Origin: Brevibacterium sp. CBA3109
GTDB lineage: Bacteria; Actinomycetota; Actinomycetes; Actinomycetales; Brevibacteriaceae
Length of the DNA stretch: 64,000 nucleotides
NCBI RefSeq assembly: GCF_040256645.1
Contig: NZ_CP158281.1
Location: forward strand, 1,054,001 to 1,118,000
Reading direction: 5' to 3'
Numbering within the stretch: position 1 is the stretch's first letter; each line of letters opens with the position of its first letter. A model generated the notes under the pieces. That model saw only the letters and a list, made by a program, of their open reading frames with translations. It did no database searches and was not told where the DNA came from. Shown here piece by piece: positions 50,805-60,629 of the stretch. The position numbers were made by a program, and so were the translations under genes.

Positions 50805-52124
50805 TCATTTGGGATAGAACACTGTGGGGATCGCCGGTTCGCCGTCCTGCATACGCCTGGCCGAACGCGGCAGCTCGGCCAAGGACTCGTCATGCCGAGC
50901 GCAGGCCTTCGTGACCCCGGCGGCGCCGATATAGGTCTCATTGACCTCACCGTCGACGACGAGATCAACGGTCAATGACCTGCCATCGCCGAGGTCGTCT
51001 GGCAGCGTCGGGATGCCGACGGCTTCTTCGACCGCGATCGCACCATCGATGAGGCGCAAAGCGTCCTTGTGCCCTCCACGTGAGGGTTTGCCGGTGGAGT
51101 TCTTCGCCACCGAGGTCCATGCCCCCGACTCGTCGGCGCGGGCCACGAGCTTGTAGACGAGCCCGGCGGCCGGAGCGCCCGAGCCTGTGACCACTCGTGT
51201 TCCGACACCGTAGGAATCTACGGGGGAGGCAGCGAGAGCAGCGATCGCATATTCGTCGAGATCACTGGTGACCGTGATCGTCGTATCATGAGCGCCGAGA
51301 CGGTCGAGGCCCGCACGGACTTCACTGGCCTGTTCGACAAGGTCGCCCGAGTCGATGCGCACCCCACCCAGATTCTCACCTGCCAGGCGGACCGCCGTCG
51401 CCAGCGCCTCCTCGACGTCATAGGTGTCCAGGAGCAGAGTCGTGTCTGTGCCCAAGGATTTGAGCTGAGCGGCGAAGGCCTCCTGCTCCGAATCGTGGAG
51501 CAGCGTGAAGGAGTGGGCAGACGTGCCGATCGTGCGCAGACCGTACCGGAGCCCGGCGGCGAGATTCGACGTCGACGCGAAACCGCCGATGACGGCCGCG
51601 CGGGCAGCGGCGACCGCGGCATGTTCGTTGGTGCGGCGACCGCCCATCTCCGCGCAGGGTCGATCTCCTGCAGCCTGAGCCATGCGCGAGGCCGCCGAGG
51701 CGACCGCACAGTCATAGTTCATCGCTGAGAGGATGAGCGTCTCGAGGATGACCCCTTCTGCGAAGGTGGCTTCGATCGTCATCAGCGGGGAGCCTGGGAA
51801 GTAGATCTCACCCTCCGCATACCCACGTATGTTGCCGGAGAAGGAGTAGTCAGCCAACCAGTCGATGGTTCTCGAATCGACGATCTGCTCGCGGCTGAGA
51901 AACGAGAGCTCCTCGTCGCCGAAGCGGAAATCCCGGAGCATCTCCAGGATGCGGCCAGTGCCGGCAACGACTCCGTAGCGCCGGCCGGCAGGCAGGCTGC
52001 GACCGAAGACTTCGAACAGGCTCCTACGGTGAGCGGCGCCTGATTCCAGTGCTGCCTGGACCATCGTCAATTCGTACTGATCGGTGTAAAAAGCCGTCGA
52101 AGCGGTCCGTGTGAGATCACTCAT
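50805..52124 (-). CDS. pncB: Nicotinate phosphoribosyltransferase
   Basis: 439 residues. Converts nicotinate and PRPP to nicotinate mononucleotide in NAD salvage. TDQYELTMVQAALESG at the N-terminus, GRRTNEHAAVAAARAAVIGGFASTSNLAAG, GTSAHSFTLLH and VRIDSGDL are family signatures. TAGTAT lies seven bases before the ATG at 52124, so the mRNA is probably leaderless. Divergent from clpS, the same pairing as pncB1-clpS in Mycobacterium tuberculosis (from memory). Confidence 0.95.
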   Translation of the reverse strand: MSDLTRTASTAFYTDQYELTMVQAALESGAAHRRSLFEVFGRSLPAGRRYGVVAGTGRILEMLRDFRFGDEELSFLSREQIVDSRTIDWLADYSFSGNIRGYAEGEIYFPGSPLMTIEATFAEGVILETLILSAMNYDCAVASAASRMAQAAGDRPCAEMGGRRTNEHAAVAAARAAVIGGFASTSNLAAGLRYGLRTIGTSAHSFTLLHDSEQEAFAAQLKSLGTDTTLLLDTYDVEEALATAVRLAGENLGGVRIDSGDLVEQASEVRAGLDRLGAHDTTITVTSDLDEYAIAALAASPVDSYGVGTRVVTGSGAPAAGLVYKLVARADESGAWTSVAKNSTGKPSRGGHKDALRLIDGAIAVEEAVGIPTLPDDLGDGRSLTVDLVVDGEVNETYIGAAGVTKACARHDESLAELPRSARRMQDGEPAIPTVFYPK

Positions 52125-52131
52125 AGGCGCG

Positions 52132-52170
52132 ATACTACGTCACGACAGCGTCAGTGTTCTGCCGTAAGGT
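52132..52170. promoter_or_regulatory. Divergent leaderless promoters of pncB and clpS
   Basis: TAGTAT on the minus strand (52132-52137), seven bases before the pncB ATG, and TAAGGT on the plus strand (52165-52170), six bases before the clpS GTG. The space between them is too short for two independent -35 regions, so the promoters share sequence. Confidence 0.55.
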
Positions 52171-52176
52171 GGAAAC

Positions 52177-52482
52177 GTGAGCAATCCAACGACTCCAGTT
52201 CTGGAGCCGGAGGTCGACATTCGACCGGCGACAGAACAGGCGAAGCCATGGAAGACCGTCGTCTTCAACGACCCCGTCAACCTCATGAGCTACGTCAGCT
52301 ACGTCTTCCAGGCCTACTTCGGATATTCGGCCGAGAAGGCTCAGTCGCTGATGCTTGAAGTCCATGAGAACGGTCGCTGTGTCGTTGCCACAGGCGGACG
52401 CGAAGCCATGGAGAGGGACACCCAAGCCATGCACGAATACGGTTTGTGGGCCGCGTGCCAACCTGAAACAGGATCCGACTGA
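52177..52482 (+). CDS. clpS: ATP-dependent Clp protease adaptor ClpS
   Basis: 101 residues. N-recognin that delivers N-degron substrates to the ClpA/ClpC ATPase. The core is WKTVVFNDPVNLMSYVSYVFQAYFGYSAEKAQSLMLEVHENGRCVVATGGREAMERDTQAMHEYGLWA, with the substrate-pocket Asn-Asp (NDP) and the conserved His of VHENG. GTG start, leaderless by TAAGGT six bases upstream. First gene of clpS-DUF2017-MBL. Confidence 0.95.
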   Translation: MSNPTTPVLEPEVDIRPATEQAKPWKTVVFNDPVNLMSYVSYVFQAYFGYSAEKAQSLMLEVHENGRCVVATGGREAMERDTQAMHEYGLWAACQPETGSD

Positions 52483-52485
52483 CAT

Positions 52486-53061
52486 ATGGCAGCAATTGAC
52501 GCTCGTGGGGACGACGTCGTCCTCAAGCTCGAGGACAACGAACGATCCCTCATGCTCACCGTCTTCACCGATCTGGCAGCACTCCTGGCAGAAGACGACA
52601 ACGAAGACGGTCGTCCCGACTCGGAGAACTGGGAAGCACGCCTCGGACTGGTCGAACGGCCGCGCCCCCAGGACCCGGCGCTGCTGCGACTCTTCCCCGA
52701 CGTCGACCCGCTCGACGAGGAGCGCTCACAGGAGTTTCGGCGTCTCACCGAGTTCGACCTCCAGCAGGCGAAGGCCCACAACGTTCGAATCGTCCTCAAC
52801 GGTCTGGCCAAAGGCTCCTCGATTGTTTTGAGCCACGATGAGGTTCTGGCATGGATGAAGGGGCTCAACGACCTACGCCTGGTGCTTGCCGTTCGCATGG
52901 GCATCGACACGGAGGAAGCCCAAGAGGAGAAATATGCTCACCGGGACGACCTCGACGAGTCCGAAGATCTCACACTGACCCTGTATGACTTCCTGACCTG
53001 GATTCAGGATCGACTCACCACCACCTTGCTCAGCGATCTGCCGGGGGACGACGACACATGA
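52486..53061 (+). CDS. DUF2017 protein
   Basis: 191 residues, acidic, helical. Family of unknown function regularly found next to clpS in actinobacteria, which suggests a role in or near regulated proteolysis (inference). It begins MAAIDARGDDVVLKLEDNERSLMLTVFTDLAALL and ends in a DLTLTLYDFLTWIQDRL segment. It starts three bases after clpS and overlaps the next gene by four bases. Confidence 0.9.
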   Translation: MAAIDARGDDVVLKLEDNERSLMLTVFTDLAALLAEDDNEDGRPDSENWEARLGLVERPRPQDPALLRLFPDVDPLDEERSQEFRRLTEFDLQQAKAHNVRIVLNGLAKGSSIVLSHDEVLAWMKGLNDLRLVLAVRMGIDTEEAQEEKYAHRDDLDESEDLTLTLYDFLTWIQDRLTTTLLSDLPGDDDT

Positions 53062-53879
53062 AGCTCACTGCCATCGGCACCGCCGGTTCCTTCCCCGGCC
53101 CCAACTCCGCAGCCAGCTGCTATCTCATCGAAACCGACGAGGAATCGCCGACGCGCATCGTGCTCGACCTCGGGTCCGGGGCGCTGAGCCCGTTGCAGCG
53201 TGCCGTCAACACGGATGGGCTGACCGCGGTCGTACTCAGTCATCTGCACCCAGACCACTGCATGGACATGACCGGCCTGTACGTCAAGCACTGCTACGAT
53301 CCGAAGTTCTTCAACGGCAACATCTCCGACACCGGATCGATCCGCACCAGGACAAGCGTCCTCGCCCCGGCCGGCGCACAAGAACGACTGACCCGGGCCT
53401 ACTACACGGACCCCGGGAAGTCCCCAGTCGCCGACAGCGGACATGATACCGACCTCAGCCATGCCTTCGACTTCGCCGACCTCGACCACGGGACCAGCCA
53501 TCAGGTGGGAAGCCTGCAGATCGAATCCTTCCTCGTTGACCACCCGGTTGAGGCCTATGCCCTGCGGATCACAGACGCCAACGGCGCAGTGATCACCTAC
53601 TCCGGTGACAGCGACGAATGCGACAACCTCGTCGAGGCCGCCCGCGGAGCAGACCTGTTCCTCTGCGAAGCTGCCTTCCAGGAAGACCGCGACAGCACTC
53701 GCGGCATTCACCTCACCGGCAAACGTGCGGGACGCGTGGCTCAGGCGGCCGACGCCAAGTCCCTCGTCCTTACCCATATTCCTTCCTGGACGGACTGCTC
53801 CATCGTCCGCGGTGAAGCCGCCCGCGAATACTGGGGACCCATCGAACTGGCCAAACCGGGCAACAGCTGGACCGTGTGA
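53058..53879 (+). CDS. MBL-fold hydrolase, Rv1339-type (possible cyclic nucleotide phosphodiesterase)
   Basis: 273 residues. The metal site motif is SHLHPDHCMDM (about 68-78); a further Asp lies in YSGDSDECDNLVEAA and His in LTHIPSW. The N-terminus MKLTAIGTAGSFPGPNSAASCYLI is typical of the RNase Z-like branch. Position upstream of rph matches M. tuberculosis Rv1339, described as an atypical class II cAMP phosphodiesterase (from memory). Whether this protein has the same activity is inference. It is coupled to DUF2017; rph follows after 46 bases. Confidence 0.85.
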   Translation: MKLTAIGTAGSFPGPNSAASCYLIETDEESPTRIVLDLGSGALSPLQRAVNTDGLTAVVLSHLHPDHCMDMTGLYVKHCYDPKFFNGNISDTGSIRTRTSVLAPAGAQERLTRAYYTDPGKSPVADSGHDTDLSHAFDFADLDHGTSHQVGSLQIESFLVDHPVEAYALRITDANGAVITYSGDSDECDNLVEAARGADLFLCEAAFQEDRDSTRGIHLTGKRAGRVAQAADAKSLVLTHIPSWTDCSIVRGEAAREYWGPIELAKPGNSWTV

Positions 53880-53925
53880 GGCACCGACCAGAACAGAACA
53901 GCACCGACAATGAAAGAGGCACACA

Positions 53926-54648
53926 GTGCGCGCAGACGGACGACTCGCCGATGAACTCCGCGAAGTGACCATCACCCGCAATTGGATCAACACTGCCGAA
54001 GGATCCGCCCTGGTGGAATTCGGCAACACCCGCGTCCTGGTTGCGGCCTCATTGACCGCGGGCGTGCCGCGCTGGCTCAAGGGGCAGGGCCGTGGCTGGG
54101 TCACCGCCGAATACGCGATGCTGCCGCGCGCCACGGACTCCCGCAACACCCGCGAGTCGGTCAAGGGCAAGCTGGGTGGTCGCACACATGAGATCTCGCG
54201 CCTCATCGGCCGCAGCCTGCGGGCTGTCATCGACCTCGAGAAGCTCGGCGAGAACACCCTCGTTCTCGACTGCGACGTCCTCCAAGCAGACGGCGGCACT
54301 CGAACCGCCTCGATCACCGGCGCCTACGTGGCACTCGCCGATGCGATCGACAGGGGTCGTTCAACGGGCATCATCCCCGCTGCGAACAACCCGATCAAGG
54401 ACTCGATCGCTGCGATCAGCGTCGGCATCATCGACGGAGAACCCGTCCTCGACCTGCCCTACGTCGAGGACTCGCGTGCCGATACCGATATGAACGTCGT
54501 CATGACCGGCAGCGGACAGTTCGTCGAGGTCCAGGGCACTGCCGAAGGCGCACCCTTCGACCGTGAGGAACTGGGCCGTCTGCTCGACCTCGCTGCTAAG
54601 GGCTGCACCGACCTCACCGGTATCCAGGCCGAGGTGCTGGGCAGATGA
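53926..54648 (+). CDS. rph: Ribonuclease PH
   Basis: 240 residues. Phosphorolytic trimming of tRNA 3' ends. The start [20 protein letters not shown], the substrate-binding [20 protein letters not shown] and [48 protein letters not shown] are all conserved. GTG start at 53926 after gaaagaggc. Overlaps rdgB by four bases. Confidence 0.97.
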   Translation: MRADGRLADELREVTITRNWINTAEGSALVEFGNTRVLVAASLTAGVPRWLKGQGRGWVTAEYAMLPRATDSRNTRESVKGKLGGRTHEISRLIGRSLRAVIDLEKLGENTLVLDCDVLQADGGTRTASITGAYVALADAIDRGRSTGIIPAANNPIKDSIAAISVGIIDGEPVLDLPYVEDSRADTDMNVVMTGSGQFVEVQGTAEGAPFDREELGRLLDLAAKGCTDLTGIQAEVLGR

Positions 54649-55250
54649 CCACGTTCGTGCTGGCCACCCACAACGAGGGGAAGAGACGCGAACTCCTCGC
54701 GATTCTACTCCCCGCCTTGGGGGAGGACACCCACGTCATGACCGCCGCCGAGGCGGGCCTGGGCGACATCCCGGAAACCGGGGTCACGTTCACAGAGAAC
54801 GCCCTGATCAAAGCCCGAGCCGCAGCGCAGGCCACTGGCCGGACCTCCATCGCCGATGATTCTGGGATCGCTGTGGACGTCCTGGGTGGGGCGCCGGGAA
54901 TCTTCTCCGCCAGATGGGCAGGCCGACACGGAGACGATCGGGCCAACCTCGAGCTTCTCCTCGCCCAGTTGTCGGACATTTCGAGCGAACATCGCGGGGC
55001 ACAGTTTCGCTGCGCTGCCGCAGCAGTGACGCCGGACGGCCGCGAATTCTCAGCCGAGGGAATCATGCCAGGGCGCCTGGCCACAAGCCCATCGGGAGAG
55101 CACGGGTTCGGCTATGACCCGATCTTCATCCCCGACGGCGGTGACATCAGCGCGGCGCAGATGACACCGGAGGAGAAAAATTCCCGGTCACATCGAAGAG
55201 TCGCCTTCGACAAGCTCGCCGCAGTCCTCGCGGCACAGGCAGGACTGTGA
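54645..55250 (+). CDS. rdgB: Non-canonical purine NTP pyrophosphatase (RdgB/HAM1)
   Basis: 201 residues. Hydrolyses dITP, ITP and XTP to the monophosphates, keeping the nucleotide pool clean. Motifs: [13 protein letters not shown] (6-8 to 16), [40 protein letters not shown] with the metal Asp, and [13 protein letters not shown]. It is translationally coupled to rph, a pairing common in bacteria. Confidence 0.96.
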   Translation: MTTFVLATHNEGKRRELLAILLPALGEDTHVMTAAEAGLGDIPETGVTFTENALIKARAAAQATGRTSIADDSGIAVDVLGGAPGIFSARWAGRHGDDRANLELLLAQLSDISSEHRGAQFRCAAAAVTPDGREFSAEGIMPGRLATSPSGEHGFGYDPIFIPDGGDISAAQMTPEEKNSRSHRRVAFDKLAAVLAAQAGL

Positions 55251-55416
55251 GACCTGCCTGTGCCGTATCGCCGTTTCTCCAGCTGCGCCACGATATGAAC
55301 ACGGATGCTTCGAATGGTGAGAACTTCCGCTAAGCTGGCGAGGCTGGTGTGCGACAGCGCAGGACCGGCCGGAGAAGACGAATGAGCCAGCGTGGGTTCG
55401 TGAATTTGGGAGAGCG

Positions 55417-56919
55417 ATGAAGACTTCGGGCATCAGAACGTGGATGGCAGCAATGGTTGCCTCGAGCCTGTTCATGGCCGGCTGTTCGGCAGGAGCCTCG
55501 GACTCCGAGGGGCAGGCGAAGAAGGATTCGATGACGATCGCGTTCACCGCTGAACCGGTCAACCTCGACTTCACCTCCACCTCGGGGATCGCCATTCCCG
55601 AGGCACTGATGGAGAATGTCTATGAATCGCTCGTCCGCGTCGACGGTGAGGGCGAGATCCAGCCGGGCCTGGCCCAGGACTGGGACGTGTCCGAGGACCG
55701 CAAGACCTACACCTTCCATCTGCAGAAGGGTGTGAAGTTCTCCAATGGTGCCGACCTCACGAGCGAGGATGTGAAGTTCTCCTATGAGCGAGTGCAGAAT
55801 GATTGGAAGAACGCACTGAAGTCCAAGATGGACATCGTCGATTCGATCAAGGCTCCCGACGATCTCACCGTCGAGATCTCGCTCAAGAAGCCGTCCAATA
55901 CGTGGCTGTTCAACCTCACCAGCCTCGTCGGAGCTGTCTTCGACACCGAGGGCACCGACGACCTGGCCAACAAAGCCATCGGAACCGGGCCCTTCGCCAT
56001 CGAGAAGTTCACCCGCGGACAGTCGATCGACTTCACAGCGCGGGATGACTACTGGGGTGAGACACCCGGGGTCAAGAACGTCCAATTCAAATACTTCCAA
56101 GACGCGGTCTCTGCCTCGAACGCCCTGAAGTCCGGTGAGATCGACGTCGTCTCCAACCTCCAGGCCCCCGAACTGGCCGGAGAATTCCAGAGCAGCGACT
56201 ACCAGATCATCTCGGGCACCACGAACGGTGAGGTCGTGCTCTCTATGAACAACGCGAAGGGCATCTTCAAAGACCAAAAGGCGCGCGAGGCGGTCATGCA
56301 TGCCATCGACCGCAAGGCAGTCCTTGACACCGCATGGGCCGGCTACGGAGAGCTCATCGGCTCAATGGTCCCGCCGACGGACCCGTACTACGAGGATCTG
56401 ACGGGAGTCTGGGACTACGATCCGCAGAAGGCCAAAGATCTCGTCAGAGAAGCCGGTATCGAGGGGGAGACGTTCGCCTTCACCGTGCCGAACCTGCCGT
56501 ATGCGAAGGCGATCTCCGAAATCGTGTCCGCTCAGCTCAAAGAGGTCGGGCTCAAAGCCGATATCGAGACGCAGGAATTCCCGGCAGTCTGGCTGGACAA
56601 GACCTTCACCGAGCATAAGTTCGACATGTCAGTGATCAATCATGCCGAACCCCGTGACATCCTCACCGTCTTCTCCAACGACTACTACATCGGCTATGAC
56701 GACTCCAAGATCAAGAAGATCGCGGAGAAGGCCGACACCGGTACGGAAGAGGAATACGTCTCAGGGATGAAGGAGATCGCGAAGACGATCACCGAAGACG
56801 CAGCCTCTGACTTCCTGTTCCTGTTTCCGAACCTCGTCATCGCGAAATCCGACGTCGCCGGAATCCCGGCCAACAGGGTCTCCGACGCATTCAGGATCGC
56901 GGATCTGAGCTGGAACTGA
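55417..56919 (+). CDS. ABC transporter substrate-binding lipoprotein (family 5)
   Basis: 500 residues. Lipoprotein signal peptide with lipobox LFMAGC, lipidated Cys23, then the SBP_bac_5 fold (INIPEALMENVYESLVRVDGEGEIQPGLAQDW-type opening with YTFHLQKGVKFSNGADLTSEDVKFSYERV). These receptors bind di- or oligopeptides, opines or nickel; the ligand cannot be read from sequence. ATG preceded by gggagag. First gene of a five-gene unit; 166 bases separate it from rdgB. Confidence 0.93.
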   Translation: MKTSGIRTWMAAMVASSLFMAGCSAGASDSEGQAKKDSMTIAFTAEPVNLDFTSTSGIAIPEALMENVYESLVRVDGEGEIQPGLAQDWDVSEDRKTYTFHLQKGVKFSNGADLTSEDVKFSYERVQNDWKNALKSKMDIVDSIKAPDDLTVEISLKKPSNTWLFNLTSLVGAVFDTEGTDDLANKAIGTGPFAIEKFTRGQSIDFTARDDYWGETPGVKNVQFKYFQDAVSASNALKSGEIDVVSNLQAPELAGEFQSSDYQIISGTTNGEVVLSMNNAKGIFKDQKAREAVMHAIDRKAVLDTAWAGYGELIGSMVPPTDPYYEDLTGVWDYDPQKAKDLVREAGIEGETFAFTVPNLPYAKAISEIVSAQLKEVGLKADIETQEFPAVWLDKTFTEHKFDMSVINHAEPRDILTVFSNDYYIGYDDSKIKKIAEKADTGTEEEYVSGMKEIAKTITEDAASDFLFLFPNLVIAKSDVAGIPANRVSDAFRIADLSWN

Positions 56920-56932
56920 AGTACCCTCACCC

Positions 56933-57880
56933 ATGATCATCTATGTGGCCAACCGTGCGATACAGTTCCTTCTGGCGCTGATCGTCGCCTCCGTGGTGGT
57001 CTTCGCGCTCATGAGCATCCTGCCCGGCAACGCCGCGCAGGTCGCATTGGGCACGAACGCCACACCTGATGCGGTGGCGGCGCTGGAGGCCCAGTACGGA
57101 CTCGACCAGCCGCCGCTCATCCGCTACTTCAATTGGGTCATGGGCATGCTCACCGGCGACTTCGGAACCTCATATGTGACCGGGGCAGCGATCACCCCGG
57201 TCATCGTCGGCAGCGTCCAAGTCACCGGCATCCTCGTCATCGCCGCGATCTTTCTGGCGATCGTCATCGCCGTTCCTTTGGGCACCTTTGCGGCACTTGA
57301 ACAGCGCAACTGGATCGGAGTCACTATCTCCGCGCTGAGCCAGATCGGCATCGCCGTGCCGAACTTCCTCGCGGCCATCATCCTCGTCATCGTCTTCTCC
57401 CTGACGCTTGGCTGGTTCCCCTCCCAAGGGTGGATGGCCCCGGTCGAAGGACTGGGCGGGTTCCTCATCCGCCTGGTGCTGCCTGTCGTGTCCCTGGCAC
57501 TCGTTCAGGCCGCGATCCTCACCCGGTACGTGAGATCGGCGGTCCTCGACGTCATGCGCGAGGACTACATTCGCACCGCCCGAGCCAAAGGCCTGACTCG
57601 AACCAAGGCGCTGTTCGTCCATGGTCTGCGCAACGCCGCCATCCCCGTCATCACCGTGGCCGGGGTTCAGCTGGCAACACTCCTCGTCGGAGCCGTCATC
57701 ATCGAACAGATCTTCGTCATCCCCGGCATCGGCTCCGAACTCGTTCGCGCAGTCGCCAACCGCGACCTCGTCACGGTCCAGGGCATCGTCATGGTCCTCG
57801 TCTTCCTCGTGCTCATCATCAACCTCATCGTCGACGTGCTGTACCCGATCGTCGATCCCCGGATCAGGAACGCGTCATGA
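56933..57880 (+). CDS. ABC transporter permease, DppB/OppB type
   Basis: 315 residues, six helices. N-terminal MIIYVANRAIQFLLALIVASVVVFALM, conserved periplasmic GLDQPPLIRYFNWVMGMLTGDFG, and the coupling loop DYIRTARAKGLTRTKALFVHGLRNAAIPVIT that docks onto the ATPase. It starts 13 bases after the binding-protein gene and overlaps the second permease by four bases. Confidence 0.95.
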   Translation: MIIYVANRAIQFLLALIVASVVVFALMSILPGNAAQVALGTNATPDAVAALEAQYGLDQPPLIRYFNWVMGMLTGDFGTSYVTGAAITPVIVGSVQVTGILVIAAIFLAIVIAVPLGTFAALEQRNWIGVTISALSQIGIAVPNFLAAIILVIVFSLTLGWFPSQGWMAPVEGLGGFLIRLVLPVVSLALVQAAILTRYVRSAVLDVMREDYIRTARAKGLTRTKALFVHGLRNAAIPVITVAGVQLATLLVGAVIIEQIFVIPGIGSELVRAVANRDLVTVQGIVMVLVFLVLIINLIVDVLYPIVDPRIRNAS

Positions 57881-58779
57881 GCGAGAATTCGAGCACCACC
57901 TCGGCGGGGGAGGCCTTAAAGGATCGTCGCAGACGTACGAAACTGAGGCTCAATGCTTCAATGGTCATCGGTGCCGTCCTCATCTTCGTCATCGTCGCGC
58001 TTGCTCTTGTGTCCTTTGTGTGGACCCCCTACGATCCCAGCGCCGTCGACCCGGTCGCACGGCTGCAGTCAGCAAGTCCCGAGCACCTGTTCGGCACGGA
58101 CAAATTCGGCCGCGACACTCTGACCTGGATCATGTATGGGGCCCGGATCACCCTCATGGTCGGCATCGTGGCCGTCGGCATCGCCGTGCTCATCGGCACT
58201 CCCATCGGCATCATCGCCGCGGTCTTCGCGCAGTATCCGTGGGGCGTGTGGCTGAGCGCGGTGATCATGCGCGCCAACGACATCCTCCTCGCCTTTCCTG
58301 CGCTGCTGCTGGCGATCGTCTTCGCCGCCGTCTACCAACCCGGCACCGGGCCGGCCATGGTGGCCGTGGGAATCGCTGCGATCCCCGGGTTCGCCCGGGT
58401 CGCCCGTTCGGGCACGATGCAGGTGCTCGGCTCCGAATATGTCCGGGCGGCCAAGGCTTCGAACCGGAGTGCCCCGGCGATCGCCATCGTCCACGTCCTG
58501 CCCAACATCGCCGGTATGGTCATCGTGCAGGCCTCCGTGGCGTTCGCGATCTCCGTCCTCGCCGAGGCGGGCCTGTCCTTCCTGGGACTGGGCACACAGG
58601 CTCCCGTGCCCTCCTGGGGCCGGATGTTGCAGGAGTCCCAGCAGTTCCTGTCCACCCAGCCCGAACTTGCGCTGTGGCCAGGGCTGTTCATCGCACTCGC
58701 CGTGCTCGGGTTCAACCTTCTGGGCGACGGGCTCCGCGACCGATTCGACCCGAAGATGGAGGCCCGCGGCAATGGCTGA
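57877..58779 (+). CDS. ABC transporter permease, DppC/OppC type
   Basis: 300 residues. The ATG at 57877 overlaps the previous stop; the open frame upstream of it is shadow. A cytosolic N-terminus is followed by the first helix (NASMVIGAVLIFVIVALALVSFVW). Conserved LFGTDKFGRDTLTWIMYGARITLMVG and the coupling loop EYVRAAKASNRSAPAIAIVHVLPNIAG identify the C-type permease. Confidence 0.94.
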   Translation: MSENSSTTSAGEALKDRRRRTKLRLNASMVIGAVLIFVIVALALVSFVWTPYDPSAVDPVARLQSASPEHLFGTDKFGRDTLTWIMYGARITLMVGIVAVGIAVLIGTPIGIIAAVFAQYPWGVWLSAVIMRANDILLAFPALLLAIVFAAVYQPGTGPAMVAVGIAAIPGFARVARSGTMQVLGSEYVRAAKASNRSAPAIAIVHVLPNIAGMVIVQASVAFAISVLAEAGLSFLGLGTQAPVPSWGRMLQESQQFLSTQPELALWPGLFIALAVLGFNLLGDGLRDRFDPKMEARGNG

Positions 58780-60577
58780 GAACCTGCTCGAGGTCCGTGA
58801 CCTCACCATCACCCCTGCGGGCGCCGAGGCGCCTGTTCTCCACGATGTGTCGCTGAGTCTGGCACCCGGTGAGAGAGTCGGACTCATCGGCGAATCAGGA
58901 TCGGGGAAGTCACTGACCGCGCAGTCTGTGATGGGACTGCTGCCCGAAGAGCTGCGGGCCCAAGGCGCTGTGTCTCTGCAGGGCTTTGCTGGAAACGTTC
59001 TTGAAGCGAAGGAGAAGACCCTCGCCAAGATGCGTTCGGACATCGTCTCCATGGTGTTCCAGGAGCCGATGAGCGCACTCAACCCGCTGATGCGCATCGG
59101 CGACCAGATTGCCGAGGTGCTGCGCATCCACGGTGAGGTGGCGCGCGGTGACATTCCCGGACGAGTCCTCGACCTGCTGACAAGCGTGCGCATGCCCGAT
59201 CCGGACAGTGCCCGCTACGCCTACCCGCACCAGATGTCAGGGGGCCAACGACAGCGCGTGATGCTGGCAATCGCCCTGGCGAACTCGCCACGGCTGCTCA
59301 TCTGTGACGAACCGACCACCGCACTCGACGTGACGGTGCAGAAGCACATGCTCGATCTCATCGCCGAACGCGTCGCAGCAGTGCAGGCAGGACTGCTGTT
59401 CATCACCCACGACCTGGCCGTCGTTGCCGGAGTCTGTGATCGGGTGATCGTCATGTACGCCGGTCGTATCGTCGAGACCGGCACCGTCCACCAGATCTTC
59501 ACCGATCCCCAGCACGAATATACCCGTGGGCTGCTTGCCTCCTCCGACCTCGAAGCCACCGACACGCATGGGAAACTCTTCACTCTCAAAACCGCGCTGT
59601 CATACACCGGACCGGTCGATGGCGCCGGGTCGGGCGAGATGCCTGGGCATACCAACGAGGCAGAGCCTGCCAACGAGGCAGAGCCGGTCGAAGCAGATTC
59701 GACTGCTGCCGGCGTGCCAGCCGATGTGCGAGACCCCGCGTCCGCCTCGGCGAGGGAGATTGGCACAGCAGACGAATCCGCGCCGCTGATCGACGTCAGC
59801 GGAGTCTCGAAGCACTTCCGCTCGCGAGGACTGCTGCGACGACGGTCCCCGGTTCACGCACTCGATGACATCAGCTTCAGCGTCACTTCCGGCCAGCGCC
59901 TGGGAATCGTGGGGGAGTCGGGGTCGGGCAAATCGACCCTACTGACCATCCTCTCCGGATTGGACCGACCGACCTCCGGCCAGGTGAGGGTCGGCGACAT
60001 CCGGGTGGAGTCAGCGAGCGCATCGGCGCTGAGGTCGCTGCGCGAGGATCTGCAGATCGTCTTCCAAGACCCCTTTGCCTCCCTTGATCCTCGTATGCGC
60101 GTCGAAGACATCGTCTCCGAACCCCTCATCGCTCGCGGTATGGCACGGGAAGAACGCCTGGCCAGGGTGGAAGAGATGCTGCTGGCCGTCGATCTCGATA
60201 CGAAGGCCATGCGACGCTACCCGCACCAATTCTCCGGTGGACAGCGGCAGAGGATCTCGATCGCCCGGGCGCTGGTGACTCGGCCGCAGATCCTTGTCGC
60301 CGATGAGCCCGTCTCTGCTCTCGACGTCTCCGTGCGCTCCCAGGTCCTCAACCTGCTCACCGACCTCGTCGATGACTACGCGCTGACCCTGCTCTTCGTC
60401 TCCCACGATTTGGGTGTGGTCAAACACTTGTGCTCCGACGTCATCGTCATGAAGGACGGGCGCATCGTGGAATCCGGAGCGACCGAAGACATCTATGCCA
60501 ACCCGCGCGAGGACTACACCCGCAAGCTCATCGCGGCCACCCCGAGTCTGGCCGGAGCGCTCGCCTCAGCCACCTGA
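58772..60577 (+). CDS. Fused double ABC transporter ATPase (DppD-DppF type)
   Basis: 601 residues carrying both ATPases of a peptide importer in one chain. ATPase 1: Walker A GESGSGKS at 40-47, signature [12 protein letters not shown], Walker [15 protein letters not shown]. ATPase 2: Walker [12 protein letters not shown], signature [15 protein letters not shown], Walker [15 protein letters not shown] linker of about 65 residues rich in Ala, Glu and Pro ([20 protein letters not shown]) lies between them. The start overlaps the second permease by eight bases. Confidence 0.94.
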   Translation: MAENLLEVRDLTITPAGAEAPVLHDVSLSLAPGERVGLIGESGSGKSLTAQSVMGLLPEELRAQGAVSLQGFAGNVLEAKEKTLAKMRSDIVSMVFQEPMSALNPLMRIGDQIAEVLRIHGEVARGDIPGRVLDLLTSVRMPDPDSARYAYPHQMSGGQRQRVMLAIALANSPRLLICDEPTTALDVTVQKHMLDLIAERVAAVQAGLLFITHDLAVVAGVCDRVIVMYAGRIVETGTVHQIFTDPQHEYTRGLLASSDLEATDTHGKLFTLKTALSYTGPVDGAGSGEMPGHTNEAEPANEAEPVEADSTAAGVPADVRDPASASAREIGTADESAPLIDVSGVSKHFRSRGLLRRRSPVHALDDISFSVTSGQRLGIVGESGSGKSTLLTILSGLDRPTSGQVRVGDIRVESASASALRSLREDLQIVFQDPFASLDPRMRVEDIVSEPLIARGMAREERLARVEEMLLAVDLDTKAMRRYPHQFSGGQRQRISIARALVTRPQILVADEPVSALDVSVRSQVLNLLTDLVDDYALTLLFVSHDLGVVKHLCSDVIVMKDGRIVESGATEDIYANPREDYTRKLIAATPSLAGALASAT

Positions 60578-60629
60578 ATCCGACTCTGCGCCACTTCCTC
60601 AGCAGAGGCAATAGAAGAAAGGACGGCAC

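Noticed and set aside
57430..57876. Arginine-rich upstream extension of the DppC-type permease frame
   Set aside because: It overlaps the first permease in another frame; the ATG at 57877 starts the conserved protein.
58439..58771. Upstream extension of the fused ATPase frame
   Set aside because: It is a shadow of the second permease gene; the ATPase domain begins right after the ATG at 58772.
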